Origin: a virus
Length of the DNA: 64,000 nt
Virus record (IMG/VR): IMGVR_UViG_3300036851_000172
Location: 1-64,000 of that record
Strand: one strand, 5' to 3'
Position 1 is the first letter of the stretch. Each line of letters starts with the position of its first letter. Shown piece by piece: positions 32,161 through 41,527 of the stretch. The translations under genes were made by a program, and so were the position numbers. Below the pieces are notes generated by a model, which saw only the letters and a program-made list of their open reading frames with translations, was not told where the DNA came from and ran no database searches.

Positions 32161-32320
32161 TAGCAAGACGTAACTGAAGCTGCTCGATCATGTCGAACAG
32201 GATTTTCTGCTCTGTGCACAGTCGCAGGATTTCGGACTGTGCTTCAGGCAGCGTCTGCGGCAATGCGGGCTCGTCTTGAGGTTCTTTTGTCGGTCCGTAT
32301 CGCTTCTCGAAATTGATCAT
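32144..32320 (-). CDS. reverse-strand small helical protein, 58 aa
   Basis: MINFEKRYGPTKEPQDEPAL then a helix (EILRLCTEQKILFDMIEQLQ). Fills the gap between two forward genes and overlaps both. Possible moron; the start could also be the ATG at 32329. Confidence 0.42.
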   Translation of the reverse strand: MINFEKRYGPTKEPQDEPALPQTLPEAQSEILRLCTEQKILFDMIEQLQLRLAITGRA

Positions 32321-32744
32321 GTCAACCATGGGATGCCTCGTGCAACTGATCTGCATTCCGCCGGACGTGGTCGATCAGGTCTGGCCCAGGATATCAGGCC
32401 TGATCTTCGTTGCAATGAAGAAGGGACAGGTCGGATCGTTCGAGGTGGTCAAGAACGACATCCTGTCCGGCCGCTCACTTCTGTGGGTGGCGTGGGACGG
32501 CGTCAGTCCAACCATCGAGGCCGCCGCGGTCACTCGTATCGAAGAGACGGAGTGGCGTCGGGTCTGCACCATTGTTGCCTGCGGCGGCGCTCACATGGAG
32601 CGCTGGATACATCTGCTCGATACGATCGAGGACTACGGGCGAACCGAGAAGTGCTCGGCAGCGCGCATTTATGGAAGAGAGGGTTGGCACAGGATGCTTC
32701 CCTCTTATCGACGCAAGCGCGTCATCTTAGAGAAAGCGCTATAG
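32319..32744 (+). CDS. GNAT-like small virion protein
   Basis: 141 aa from the first ATG (32319); a TTG at 32313 and an ATG at 32328 are alternatives. EWRRVCTIVACGGAHMERWI and IYGREGWHRMLPSYRRKRVI follow the pattern of small acetyltransferase-fold proteins placed before the internal virion proteins of podoviruses. Enzyme activity not shown. Confidence 0.55.
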   Translation: MSTMGCLVQLICIPPDVVDQVWPRISGLIFVAMKKGQVGSFEVVKNDILSGRSLLWVAWDGVSPTIEAAAVTRIEETEWRRVCTIVACGGAHMERWIHLLDTIEDYGRTEKCSAARIYGREGWHRMLPSYRRKRVILEKAL

Positions 32745-32753
32745 GAGGCGACG

Positions 32754-33389
32754 GTGGGAGGTCAGAGCCAAAGTGACCAACAACAGTCCCAGACCACAAC
32801 TCCGTATGGTCCGGCGCAGGCCCAACTCAATCCGCTGCTGAACCAACTCGGCACGATGGGGCCGACCGCGGATCGCACTGGGATGGTGAGCGATGCCTAC
32901 TCGCAATATCAGACCAACCTTGCGCCAACGGCGAGCGGACAGTTCCTTGACCCCAACTCAAACCCGTTCTTCTCGCAAGCCGCTACCGGCGTTGCCGACA
33001 GCGTACAGGGTCGGTTGAGCGCTCTCTATGCCGGGTCGGGACGTGATCCCGCAGGGGCTGGGAGCTACGGTGGAAACCTCGGTAAGGGAATAGCCGAGGC
33101 TTTGGCGCCCATGTACGCCAACCAATACAATGCCGAACGGCAGAATCAGCTGGCAGCGCAGAACAGTCTCTACGGGGCGGGCGGCCAGACGGCGGGGCTC
33201 TTGTCCAGCCTGGATCAGATTCCCCTTCAACAGTTGCTGGCCAAGATGGGTGCCGTGCTTCCTGCGGCGTCGGCGTTCGGCACGACGACGGGCACTCAAT
33301 CCGGGACCAAGGAAATGTCAGCAGTGGAGGAGGCGTCGGGCTGGGCCAACCTCGCCGGAAGTCTCTTTGGCGGCGGAAAGAAGGGCTAA
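32754..33389 (+). CDS. putative ejection/internal virion protein, 211 aa
   Basis: GTG start. Gln/Gly/Ala-rich (QSQSDQQQSQTTTPYGPAQA; GGNLGKGIAEALAPMYANQY). First of four consecutive genes with the low-complexity, amphipathic make-up of DNA ejection proteins. Confidence 0.62.
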   Translation: MGGQSQSDQQQSQTTTPYGPAQAQLNPLLNQLGTMGPTADRTGMVSDAYSQYQTNLAPTASGQFLDPNSNPFFSQAATGVADSVQGRLSALYAGSGRDPAGAGSYGGNLGKGIAEALAPMYANQYNAERQNQLAAQNSLYGAGGQTAGLLSSLDQIPLQQLLAKMGAVLPAASAFGTTTGTQSGTKEMSAVEEASGWANLAGSLFGGGKKG

Positions 33390-33392
33390 GCC

Positions 33393-34064
33393 ATGTATCC
33401 ACAACTAGACCTCCGGCAGTTGATGGCGATGTATGCGCCCCGCCAAATGCAGTTTGCTCCGCAGCAGCAAGATCAGCGCATGCAGCAGCAGCAAGGTGGC
33501 GGCGGTGGTAGTGGCCCACTCAACCCGTCGAATCTCAAGCAATGGCAAGAGCTATTCCAGGGCGGCGGCGGCACAGGAGGCATGGCGGCTGGTGGTGAGG
33601 CCGCCCCGATTGGGTTGGTTGGAGACTACAGTGGAGCCATGGGAGCCAGTGCGGCCCCTATGGCCATGGAAGGGGCCGGGCTCGCCGGTGGCGCGGCAGG
33701 AGGTGCGGCTGGTGGCATGGGTGCCGCTGGAGCCGCTGAAGGACTTGGTGCCGGTGGCGCTGCGCTGGGCGAGGGCATGGCAGGATTGGGGGCCGGGATG
33801 GGCGAGGGGCTGGCGGCTCTCTTCGCGCTGTTCTCTGATCCCCGCGTGAAGGAAAACAAGGCGCCGGTTGGCAAGCTCTACGACGGCACGCCGGTGTGGT
33901 CCTACAACTACATCGGGGATCCCACGCCTCGCATTGGTCTGATGGCCAACGAGGTGCGGCCGGATGCTGTCTTTGATGTCGGCGGCGTCAAGGCTGTCAA
34001 CTACGGCCGCGCTACGGAGAACGCGCGTGCGATCGGCGGCATCCTCGGGGACCTCGGAGCCTGA
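33393..34064 (+). CDS. virion protein with S74-type chaperone-like C-terminus
   Basis: 223 aa. Gln-rich start, then a Gly/Ala/Met hydrophobic block (about residues 75-140), then SDPRVKENKAPVGKLYDGTP VWSYNYIGDP, GLMANEVRPDAVFDV and VNYGRA. The end is the peptidase-S74/intramolecular chaperone pattern, here without a long fibre in front. Whether it self-cleaves is unknown. Confidence 0.7.
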   Translation: MYPQLDLRQLMAMYAPRQMQFAPQQQDQRMQQQQGGGGGSGPLNPSNLKQWQELFQGGGGTGGMAAGGEAAPIGLVGDYSGAMGASAAPMAMEGAGLAGGAAGGAAGGMGAAGAAEGLGAGGAALGEGMAGLGAGMGEGLAALFALFSDPRVKENKAPVGKLYDGTPVWSYNYIGDPTPRIGLMANEVRPDAVFDVGGVKAVNYGRATENARAIGGILGDLGA

Positions 34065-34066
34065 CC

Positions 34067-35314
34067 ATGGGCCTCTTCGACGGCGCATTTGGTGGCGGTG
34101 GGACAGGTATCCTGCCGGACTGGCTGTGGCAGAATCCTCAGGCCATGGCTCAACAGCCCAATGCCATGGCGGGCGGCTCTCCGGCGGGCAGCTTTGCGGA
34201 CATGTGGAGTGGTGTTTCCGCGATGCCGCGCATGCAGTCCGTGGAGAGCTCGCCGCTGTCGATTCCAGAAATGCTGGGCGGTGGCCGCATGGCCTACTCC
34301 CCGCAGTCTCAGCCCGCTATTAATCCATTCAATGCCGGTGATGAGAGGGGCGCCCCTCAGCCAGCCCTGCAGGCGGCTCCGAGTGCAGCGCAGGCGCCCG
34401 CTGAGATTGGCTTTGGTGATCGGCTGCTTGCCGGTCTGCTGAGCTTCGGCAACAGCGGAGCGCCGATCCCGGCAATTGCAAATCTGATTGGTGGCCTTGC
34501 TACTGGGCAGCGTACAGACCCAATGGCGATGGCGTTGGCCCAAAGACAACTGCGGCAGCAACCTGCCGACATTCTTGAATATGAATATGCTAAGGGGCAA
34601 GGTTATAAGGGCACGCTGCAGGACTGGATTGCGAACAAGCGCGCGGGTGCTGGTGAGTATGGCCTAAACCCGATCTACGGCGTTGATGCGCAGGGCAATC
34701 CCACTGTCATGCAGCTCGGCAAGGGCGGCGTGGCCACGCAATCGAAACTCCCGGAAGGCGTGAAGATTTCGAAGGACCCGATCAAGCTGGATGCGGGTAC
34801 ACACTGGGTCATTCTTGATCCCACGACACGGCAGCCCGTGGCGACGGTGCCGAAGGACCTTGCTGGCGCTGAGAGGCAGAAGGAACTGGGCCAGGCCGGC
34901 GGCAAGGCTGAATTCGACCTTCCGCGCATCGAGCAGAATGCCGAGCAAGCGCTACAGACCATCAACCAAATCCGCAATCATCCCGGCAAGCAGTATTCTG
35001 TGGGCGTGCCCGGTATTGTTCCTGGTGTCCCTGGCACCCAGCAAAAGGACTTCGTCTCTCTGGTCGATCAGGCCAAGGGTAAGGCGTTCCTAGAAGCCTT
35101 CAACTCGCTCAAGGGTGGCGGCCAGATTACCGAGGTCGAGGGCAAGAAGGCGACCGATGCCATTGCGCGGCTTGACCGGACGCAGAGCAAGGAAGGGTTC
35201 GAGCAGGCTTTGAAGGACCTTGAGTCCGTGATCCGGGTTGGTATCGCACGGGCACGGCAGCAGGCCGGTAAGGGCGGCAAACTGCAGGCGCCCGACCCAT
35301 TGGGAATTCGCTGA
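34067..35314 (+). CDS. DNA ejection/internal virion protein, 415 aa
   Basis: Pro/Gln/Ala-rich N-terminus, GFGDRLLAGLLSFGNSGAPI, then QGYKGTLQDWIANKRAGAG and an alpha-helical C-terminus with VGVPGIVPGVPGTQQKDFVS and QAKGKAFLEAFNSLKGGGQI. Typical of internal virion proteins of alphaproteobacterial podoviruses. TGATG overlap with the next gene. Confidence 0.7.
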   Translation: MGLFDGAFGGGGTGILPDWLWQNPQAMAQQPNAMAGGSPAGSFADMWSGVSAMPRMQSVESSPLSIPEMLGGGRMAYSPQSQPAINPFNAGDERGAPQPALQAAPSAAQAPAEIGFGDRLLAGLLSFGNSGAPIPAIANLIGGLATGQRTDPMAMALAQRQLRQQPADILEYEYAKGQGYKGTLQDWIANKRAGAGEYGLNPIYGVDAQGNPTVMQLGKGGVATQSKLPEGVKISKDPIKLDAGTHWVILDPTTRQPVATVPKDLAGAERQKELGQAGGKAEFDLPRIEQNAEQALQTINQIRNHPGKQYSVGVPGIVPGVPGTQQKDFVSLVDQAKGKAFLEAFNSLKGGGQITEVEGKKATDAIARLDRTQSKEGFEQALKDLESVIRVGIARARQQAGKGGKLQAPDPLGIR

Positions 35315-36933
35315 TGCCGACGATCTCCGAAATCCGCGAGCAGTATCCGCAGTACAGTGACATGTCGGATGCTGACTTGGCGGGCGCGCTGCATAAGAAA
35401 TTCTACAGCGATATGCCGGAAGCCGACTTTATGACAAAGATCGGTATGTCCGCGCCTGTTGCGGAGCCGTCAGTGGACATCGGCGCTGATGCACTGAAGT
35501 CGGGCGGTATCGGTATTGCTAAGGGCGCGATTGGTCTGGGTGGGCTTCCGGGCGATATCCGCTCACTCGCCTCATCTGCTACCGATTACGTCGGCGGCAA
35601 GCTCGGCGTCTCTCCAGAGACGATTGCGGCGCTGAAACGCAATGTAGCAACGGCTACGCCTATATCTGCCGCGCTGTCGGTCGCGCCGACCTCGCAACAG
35701 ATTCAGTCTGGGGTCGAGAGTGTCACCGGAGAGTTCTACAAGCCGCAATCCCTGGCCGGTGAATATGCCCAGACCGTTGGCGAGTTCTTGCCGGGCGCCG
35801 TTGCGGGGCCGGGTGGCATTGCGCGCCGAGCGGTCGGGCAAGTGCTTGCGCCAGCCTTGACCAGTGAAACCGCAGGACAGGCAACGAAGGGAACGGCGCT
35901 CGAGCCTTACGCCCGCATTGCCGGCGGTGTGGCTGGTGGTCTTGCCGGAGCAAGGGCTACGTCACCGAAAGCCGCCGCCGCTCCAGCTATTGAGCAGGTT
36001 CAGCAGGCCGCGACTCAGGGCTACAAGAGCCCGGAGGTCACCAGCGTTGTATTCAATCCGAATTCTGTGCAGAGGCTTTCCAATTCGGTTTTGTCCGAAC
36101 TGGACCGAGCAAAGCTGAATGTAAAGCGCGCTCCCGAAACGCGCGGATTAATTGACGATCTCAAGACGCCTATAAATGGCGCAGCTCACACAGTCGAGGA
36201 CTTGCAGACGACGCGCGAGCTTCTGGGGAAGGTGGCAGGGAATTTTACCAATACGGTGGAGCAGGCCGCCGCATCCAAGGCGATCTCTGCTCTTGATAAG
36301 TATCTCGCCAACGTTCCACAGTCACACCTATTGGCCGGTGATGCGAAGGCGGCAAATGCTGCGATGACGGCAGCGCGAGGCAACTATGCCAGCGCCAAGA
36401 CCGCAGAGCGGGTTGCCGAGAAATTGAAAAATGCCGAGCTTCAAGCTGGGTCCGCACACTCCGGCGGCAACATCGACAACGCCACGCGGCAGAAGCTTCG
36501 TACGCTCCTGACCAGCAAGAAGGGAAAACGTGGTTTCACCGAGGACGAGTTGGCACAACTGGAGACGGCCGTTGTCGGGTCCCGCACCGGAAATCTGCTG
36601 CGTGCCGGCGGTAAGCTGCTTGGTGGCGGTGGAGGTCTTGGTGCCGGTATCTACGGTCTCGCCAGCACGGTCGCCAATCCATTGCTCGCCGTGGCGCCAG
36701 CAGTTGGGTATGGGCTCAAGACGGCGGGCGATGCCATGACGCGCCGTCAGGCCCAAGCTGCTTTGCAGGCGATCTTGGCCCGGTCTCCCTTGGGGCAATC
36801 GATGGGGGCGGGGGTTCGGCCTCCGAATGTGGGCGCGATACGGTCCGGCCTTTTGGGTGGCCTCTTGGGCTCGACCGAGCCCCGCGCGCCATCACTCTTG
36901 CCGTTTGATCAGCGATGGCAACCCATACAATAG
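35314..36933 (+). CDS. DNA ejection protein with membrane segments, 539 aa
   Basis: Starts MPTISEIREQYPQYSDMSDA DLAGALHKKFYSDMPEADF, a conserved head of phage internal virion proteins. Gly/Ala hydrophobic stretches (GGIGIAKGAIGLGGL; VAGGLAGARA; LLGGGGGLGAGIYGLASTV) could insert in the host membrane to form the ejection conduit. Confidence 0.7.
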   Translation: MPTISEIREQYPQYSDMSDADLAGALHKKFYSDMPEADFMTKIGMSAPVAEPSVDIGADALKSGGIGIAKGAIGLGGLPGDIRSLASSATDYVGGKLGVSPETIAALKRNVATATPISAALSVAPTSQQIQSGVESVTGEFYKPQSLAGEYAQTVGEFLPGAVAGPGGIARRAVGQVLAPALTSETAGQATKGTALEPYARIAGGVAGGLAGARATSPKAAAAPAIEQVQQAATQGYKSPEVTSVVFNPNSVQRLSNSVLSELDRAKLNVKRAPETRGLIDDLKTPINGAAHTVEDLQTTRELLGKVAGNFTNTVEQAAASKAISALDKYLANVPQSHLLAGDAKAANAAMTAARGNYASAKTAERVAEKLKNAELQAGSAHSGGNIDNATRQKLRTLLTSKKGKRGFTEDELAQLETAVVGSRTGNLLRAGGKLLGGGGGLGAGIYGLASTVANPLLAVAPAVGYGLKTAGDAMTRRQAQAALQAILARSPLGQSMGAGVRPPNVGAIRSGLLGGLLGSTEPRAPSLLPFDQRWQPIQ

Positions 36934-37135
36934 TTACGATGAAGGCTGCGCCGACACCAAGAAGGCAGGCTAGCCACGGGTTCGGCGTCCACTGAAAATA
37001 GACGTTGCCGCACAGAACGGCCGAGAACACGGCCACCTGTACCAAGTGTTTCCACCCGAACCTGTAGAGAGCCAGGACACCACAGAGGGCGAATAGCCCG
37101 ATGGTGAACCAGAGCGCCTGTTCCTCGGAAAGCAT
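36716..37135 (-). CDS. reverse-strand membrane protein, 139 aa
   Basis: Residues 1-85 carry three hydrophobic segments (ALWFTIGLFALCGVLALYRF; LVQVAVFSAVLCGNVYF; LACLLGVGAAFIVTIVWVAI). The last 55 residues are antisense to the ejection gene and low in complexity, so the original stop codon was probably lost. Possible superinfection-exclusion moron (inference). Confidence 0.5.
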   Translation of the reverse strand: MLSEEQALWFTIGLFALCGVLALYRFGWKHLVQVAVFSAVLCGNVYFQWTPNPWLACLLGVGAAFIVTIVWVAIADQTARVMARGARSSPRGHPKGRTVSRPHSEAEPPPPSIAPRETGPRSPAKQLGPDGASWHRPPS

Positions 37136-37199
37136 GTGCTGAGCCTACCACGTCCCTGACAATCCCAACAATAGGCGCAAAATCCCATGGAGGCCCGCT

Positions 37200-38072
37200 T
37201 TGACCTGGTATAAGTGGAGTGTAACCGCGGCATCCAACGCCACGGCGGACAGCACTATCAATTGGGCAGAAGGCCAGGCCCCGTCATCGGTGAACGATTC
37301 CGCACGCGGCATGATGGCCGCTGCTGCGAAGTATCGCAAAGACTTGGGCGGCGTCACGACTGGCGGTTCCTCGACCGCCTACACCATCACGTCGAATCAA
37401 GTCTTCGACTTGCTCGCCAACATGAGCGGGAACATCGTCACTATCATTCCTCACACGACCTCAGGGGCCTCGCCTACGCTCAATGTGGATGGCCTTGGCG
37501 CCAAGGCTCTTAACGTCTCGACTACTGTAGCCATCCCCACGGGGGCGCTCGTCACTGGCTCGCCTTACAGCTTTGTGTACGTCAACGCCTCGAACGAGTT
37601 CATCCTCATCAATTCCACTGCGGTGCTGCAAACCATCAGCGCCACTACAGCGTCCGGAGACATGGTTGCCTCGCAGGCGGTCATGGAGACCGGCACCTCG
37701 ACAAGCACGCTGACCTCGCCGGGTCGGCAGCACTTCAATCCGAGGCATCCGAAGGCGTGGGCCAATTTCAGCGGCGAGGGAACGCCGGCAGTCACGGTAG
37801 GAACTGGCGTTTCGTCGATCACAGATAACGGCGCGGGTGACTATGCCGTGAACTGGACAACGTCATTTTCGACGGCGAACTATTGCACGGTGGGCAACGG
37901 GGGAACGCCAGCCAGCGGCGCATCAATGATTCTTGCTTTTGACAGGTCAACTGCGGCAGCACAGGTGGCACCCACGGCATCATCGGTACGTCTCAATATC
38001 GCCAACTTTGGCACCGGCGTCCTGACGGACACCAATCGCGTCTATATTGCGGCATTCGGAGACTTTGCGTGA
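37200..38072 (+). CDS. tail fibre protein, 290 aa
   Basis: TTG start with GGAGG upstream. WSVTAASNATADSTINWAEG QAPSSVNDSARGMMAAAAKY is the standard opening of phage tail fibres; the middle is a beta-domain and the C-terminus (GSIGD-like VYIAAFGDFA) a fibre tip. Likely receptor-binding appendage. Confidence 0.75.
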   Translation: MTWYKWSVTAASNATADSTINWAEGQAPSSVNDSARGMMAAAAKYRKDLGGVTTGGSSTAYTITSNQVFDLLANMSGNIVTIIPHTTSGASPTLNVDGLGAKALNVSTTVAIPTGALVTGSPYSFVYVNASNEFILINSTAVLQTISATTASGDMVASQAVMETGTSTSTLTSPGRQHFNPRHPKAWANFSGEGTPAVTVGTGVSSITDNGAGDYAVNWTTSFSTANYCTVGNGGTPASGASMILAFDRSTAAAQVAPTASSVRLNIANFGTGVLTDTNRVYIAAFGDFA

Positions 38073-38629
38073 TCATCTTCTCGACCAGGCCGGATGGCGG
38101 CGTTTCCACGATAGCCCCCTCTGCAGAGATCATGTCGTTCTTTACGTTGGGCGGCAAGCCAAAGAAAATGTATTGCGGTCGCGTTGATGGACAGATCAAC
38201 GCCATTGTTCAAGAAGGCATCCGAGAATCGGTGGCCGTTCGTTGGGTCAAGGCCGTTCGCGAAGGCGGGCTTACCGATGCGGAGGCCTATGAACTCATCA
38301 GGGACCGGCAGGTAAAGCCGGATTGGACCGGGCACGAGCTTTGGGAGTCGGGTCCGCAGGACCGCTGGTTTCGCAATGCCTGGAGGCGCTCGCCCAACGG
38401 CGGCCCGATCTACGTTGATCTCAGCAGGGCGCGGCCAATCCAGTTCAAGCACATCCGCACTGCGATCGAGGTCGAAAATAAACGGCGCGCGGACGATATC
38501 GACCTGTTCGACGCGCCGATTGAATGTGATCTGCTGAAGGTCAGACAGCGCATTCTCGCCGCATCGGACGAGATCGAGCTTCGTATGATCTGGCCTAAAG
38601 GCGTGCCTTGTGGCGCGGGTAGAGCGTAA
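38069..38629 (+). CDS. hypothetical tail-region protein, 186 aa
   Basis: GTG start overlapping the fibre stop. The N-terminal half is unrecognised; WVKAVREGGLTDAEAYELIRD and ELRMIWPKGVPCGAGRA mark the rest. May act with the fibre. Confidence 0.65.
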   Translation: MIIFSTRPDGGVSTIAPSAEIMSFFTLGGKPKKMYCGRVDGQINAIVQEGIRESVAVRWVKAVREGGLTDAEAYELIRDRQVKPDWTGHELWESGPQDRWFRNAWRRSPNGGPIYVDLSRARPIQFKHIRTAIEVENKRRADDIDLFDAPIECDLLKVRQRILAASDEIELRMIWPKGVPCGAGRA

Positions 38630-38777
38630 GGTCGCCTCGGATGCCCGCTTGATCGAGTTCGTCATCACAGCGCTTCAGCAGGAAAAAGGCGGGGATTACG
38701 AACAGTAGCCCCACGCACACAAATACGCTGCCGATAGCGAGCGGCACGAAGGCCAACAGGTATCCGACGCGTTTCAT
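38595..38777 (-). CDS. reverse-strand membrane protein, 60 aa
   Basis: MKRVGYLLAFVPLAIGSVFV CVGLLFVIPAFFLLKR: one long or two short membrane helices then a polar tail. Fills a 170-bp gap of the plus strand. Weak start signal. Confidence 0.45.
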   Translation of the reverse strand: MKRVGYLLAFVPLAIGSVFVCVGLLFVIPAFFLLKRCDDELDQAGIRGDLTLYPRHKARL

Positions 38778-38805
38778 AGGCCAACTGTAACCCAAGGCTC
38801 CCGAC

Positions 38806-38913
38806 ATGGAAACCCTGTTCGCCGGCCTTGCCATCACAGCGGGGCTCGCCGCCCTGTTTGTTGTCTTCCCCTGGCTGTTGATGTTTTGGCCGGGGTTTGA
38901 TGCATTCAAATGA
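38806..38913 (+). CDS. one-helix membrane peptide, 35 aa
   Basis: METLFAGLAITAGLAALFVV FPWLLMF then WPGFDAFK. ATGA-coupled to the lysin gene, which suggests it belongs to the lysis cassette, perhaps as a pinholin-like or regulator peptide (inference). Confidence 0.6.
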   Translation: METLFAGLAITAGLAALFVVFPWLLMFWPGFDAFK

Positions 38914-41045
38914 ACGAGTTAGTCGGGCTCGGACTGCTCTACCTCATAGGGGCATCCGGGCCGGTCGAAGGCAAGGACGGCGCTGCCGTCGAGGTCCCAT
39001 ATGACCAAGGACTACCGAGGCGCGGCGTTGGAATTGCATATGGCAACTTGCTTGTTGAGCCGGGTTCTGGGGAGTTTCCGCCGTACCGAAAGCCAACTGA
39101 CACGGCAGCGCAATACGGCGAGAAAGTCCCCGATGAAACTGGGCCAGGCTTCGAACAAAATCTTAGAGCGCAATTCTATCGCCGCAAAGAACAAGGCTTC
39201 AAGTACATCGAGCTAGATAATCCGGATGCCTATCCCCTTGAAGCCGTCATGCGGGCGACGGCTCTGGCGGAATCTTATGGCCTCGGTGTCATTGCCAAGA
39301 ACGCCAAGCTTGTTGACGGCGGGGCACAATGGCTTCGTCATCCAAATGTTGTAGGCGTCATCGTCGAGAAGGGCGCGGGCTCGCCGGCTGACTATGCGGC
39401 GCTGCGGCCTTCTGCCGACTTTCCGGTGTGGTTTGTGTCGTTCGGCTCCGGGCGGGCGTGGGCGAGCATCACCGCCGCCGACATCACGGCGCGCGGCTAC
39501 ACCAATATGAGTGTCACTTGGTCGCCGGGCGGCGAGTACACGCGCTCGGTAGACGTTCTGCTTCCGCTGAAGAAATCCTCTCAAACCCAGAGTCCCGATA
39601 TGGCGGAACCCGCCCATCTTGCGCTCGCACGATCGCTGATCGGTAAATACACGGACGGCCCAGACGTTCCCAAATTGGCGATGGAGATTGCCGCCGCCTT
39701 CCCGGAGATGACGAGCTATTGTCGCCTGGCGAATGTCGCTACTTCGTGGTGCGGCATTCTCATCGGCGTGCTTCTGCTGAGGTCCTATGGAATTCGCCCG
39801 CCGTTTGGTGACGGTGATCTGCTCCGCTTTATGTGGGTCGATGCATGGGAGGACGAGGACTGGGGTGGCCAGTCCATCCCTATCAGCCAAGCCCGGCCGG
39901 GTGACATCATCATCATGCGGTCGCCGCATCATATTTCAGTGCTGGACGAGGTCGATGGCGACACGTTTTGGTGCATCGGCGGCAACCAGTCGAATGGCTT
40001 GACGCGCGCGCCGTTTCAACGCAGCGGCGTGCGCTCGGTGCGCCGTTCGCCGACAGTCATCGCACGGCCGATGCGGCCCGCTGTCTCGAACTTCGACAAG
40101 TGCCTTCCGCTGCTGCTCGAGCATGAGGGGGGCTACTCCAACCATCCGTCCGACCCAGGCGGTCCCACCAACTTCGGCATCACGATCATCGACTACCGGC
40201 TCTACATCGACCCTAATGGGACGGCGGCCGATGTCCGTGGGATGACGGTCGATCAGGCCAAAACGATCTATCGGTCGAAATACTGGGATGCAATGCGCTG
40301 CGACGATCTGCCGTCCGGGGTTGATTATGCCGTGTTCGACTACGGAGTGAACTCCGGCATCAGCCGTTCGGCGAAGGTGCTGCAGCGTCTCGTCATTCCG
40401 CATGAGGTCGATGGCGAGATCGGTCCAAACACGATCGCAGCGACGTCCGGCGTGAGCGATCCTCGGACGCTGATCAATCAGATCTGTGACGAGCGGCTGG
40501 CCTTCCTCCAGGGACTCAGCACCTGGCCAACCTTCGGCAATGGCTGGGGGCGCCGTGTGCGCGAGGTCCGGGCCGCCGCACTGGAAATGGCTGCAACCCC
40601 AAAGGAACCCACGATGCCGAAAGCGCCAGAGATATTCCCGCCTGGAACGCCGCTACCTGGACAGCAGGTCGATTGGGCGCTGCTCATTCAGCAGCTCTTG
40701 CCGCCGCTGATAGCCGCTATCCAGCAGGCACGCGGGGGTCAGCCGCTTCTGCCGCCTCCCGTCGTCGAGCCGCCGCCTCCAGCGCCCGCACCACCCCCGC
40801 CGGCCTCTCAGCGCCCCAGCGTCCAACTCGGCGTGCTCGGACTTGTGGCTTCCGCAGTGCTGCAGGCGTTCGGTTTCATCGGCACCCCGTTGGGAATGGG
40901 AGTGGAGCCGACCACGTTAGGTACGGCCGCGACAGTCATTCCTGCCGCCATTGCCGCTACCGGCCTGACGGGGGTCTGGGGCATCGTCGCCAATGTCGGC
41001 CTCTCACTTCTCGGCACCCTGCTTAAGAACCGTATCCCGAAATGA
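38910..41045 (+). CDS. multidomain endolysin fused to holin-like helices
   Basis: 711 aa. Residues 30-220: TIM-barrel-like glycosidase region (FKYIELDNPDAYPL, GVIAKNAKLV), resembling GH114-type enzymes. 235-385: CHAP/NlpC-like amidase with Cys281 (ATSWCG), ARPGDIIIM and SPHHISV. 395-560: GH108 muramidase with catalytic Glu405 (LLEHEGGYS) and DPGGPTNFGIT. 612-635 Pro linker; 638-705 hydrophobic helices ending in KNRIPK, like a small holin or anchor. Length is several times a normal GH108 lysin (about 170-200 aa). Confidence 0.85.
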   Translation: MNELVGLGLLYLIGASGPVEGKDGAAVEVPYDQGLPRRGVGIAYGNLLVEPGSGEFPPYRKPTDTAAQYGEKVPDETGPGFEQNLRAQFYRRKEQGFKYIELDNPDAYPLEAVMRATALAESYGLGVIAKNAKLVDGGAQWLRHPNVVGVIVEKGAGSPADYAALRPSADFPVWFVSFGSGRAWASITAADITARGYTNMSVTWSPGGEYTRSVDVLLPLKKSSQTQSPDMAEPAHLALARSLIGKYTDGPDVPKLAMEIAAAFPEMTSYCRLANVATSWCGILIGVLLLRSYGIRPPFGDGDLLRFMWVDAWEDEDWGGQSIPISQARPGDIIIMRSPHHISVLDEVDGDTFWCIGGNQSNGLTRAPFQRSGVRSVRRSPTVIARPMRPAVSNFDKCLPLLLEHEGGYSNHPSDPGGPTNFGITIIDYRLYIDPNGTAADVRGMTVDQAKTIYRSKYWDAMRCDDLPSGVDYAVFDYGVNSGISRSAKVLQRLVIPHEVDGEIGPNTIAATSGVSDPRTLINQICDERLAFLQGLSTWPTFGNGWGRRVREVRAAALEMAATPKEPTMPKAPEIFPPGTPLPGQQVDWALLIQQLLPPLIAAIQQARGGQPLLPPPVVEPPPPAPAPPPPASQRPSVQLGVLGLVASAVLQAFGFIGTPLGMGVEPTTLGTAATVIPAAIAATGLTGVWGIVANVGLSLLGTLLKNRIPK

Positions 41046-41512
41046 AGTCCGCCCCGCTCGTCCTTGCCGGCATCCTGCTGGCTACCCATGCCATGGCGGC
41101 GCCGGCCGACCCATTGAGCGCGATTTACCAATGGCTGTACCCGCCCAAGTCTTCGACAAGTGCTCAGATTCAGAAAAGCCCGCCGGTGGCTCCTAAGCCG
41201 CTTCCGGCGCCTGAGAGACGGGCCAAGCCGGAAACCCAGCCAGCGCCCGCCCCTGAGTCACGGCCAGCCCCTCCGAAAGTACAGTCTCGCTCGATCGAGC
41301 GGCCCAAGCCCAAGCCGAAACAGGTGCAGGAGGCGCCCAAACCGGAACCCCTGTCCTGTGCCGATGTTCGGCGTGGGGTTGGCATGCCGTGCTTTCTCAT
41401 CCGAGCCAACTCGCACCACTACGAACGACTGTCACCGGCACAAAAGCGGCAGGCCGATAGCTGCCTGTCAGCCTCAGAACGCGCTGCCATCAAAGCTTGT
41501 TTTACCCCCTAA
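41042..41512 (+). CDS. secreted Pro-rich protein of the lysis cassette (spanin-like candidate)
   Basis: 156 aa. Signal peptide (SAPLVLAGILLATHAMAA), a 70-residue Pro/Lys/Glu linker able to cross the periplasm, and a compact C-terminus with three Cys (LSCADVRRGVGMPCFLIR ... KACFTP). ATGA-coupled to the lysin. A unimolecular spanin role is possible, but no outer-membrane lipobox is seen. Confidence 0.6.
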   Translation: MKSAPLVLAGILLATHAMAAPADPLSAIYQWLYPPKSSTSAQIQKSPPVAPKPLPAPERRAKPETQPAPAPESRPAPPKVQSRSIERPKPKPKQVQEAPKPEPLSCADVRRGVGMPCFLIRANSHHYERLSPAQKRQADSCLSASERAAIKACFTP

Positions 41513-41527
41513 CCAAAGGAAATACCC

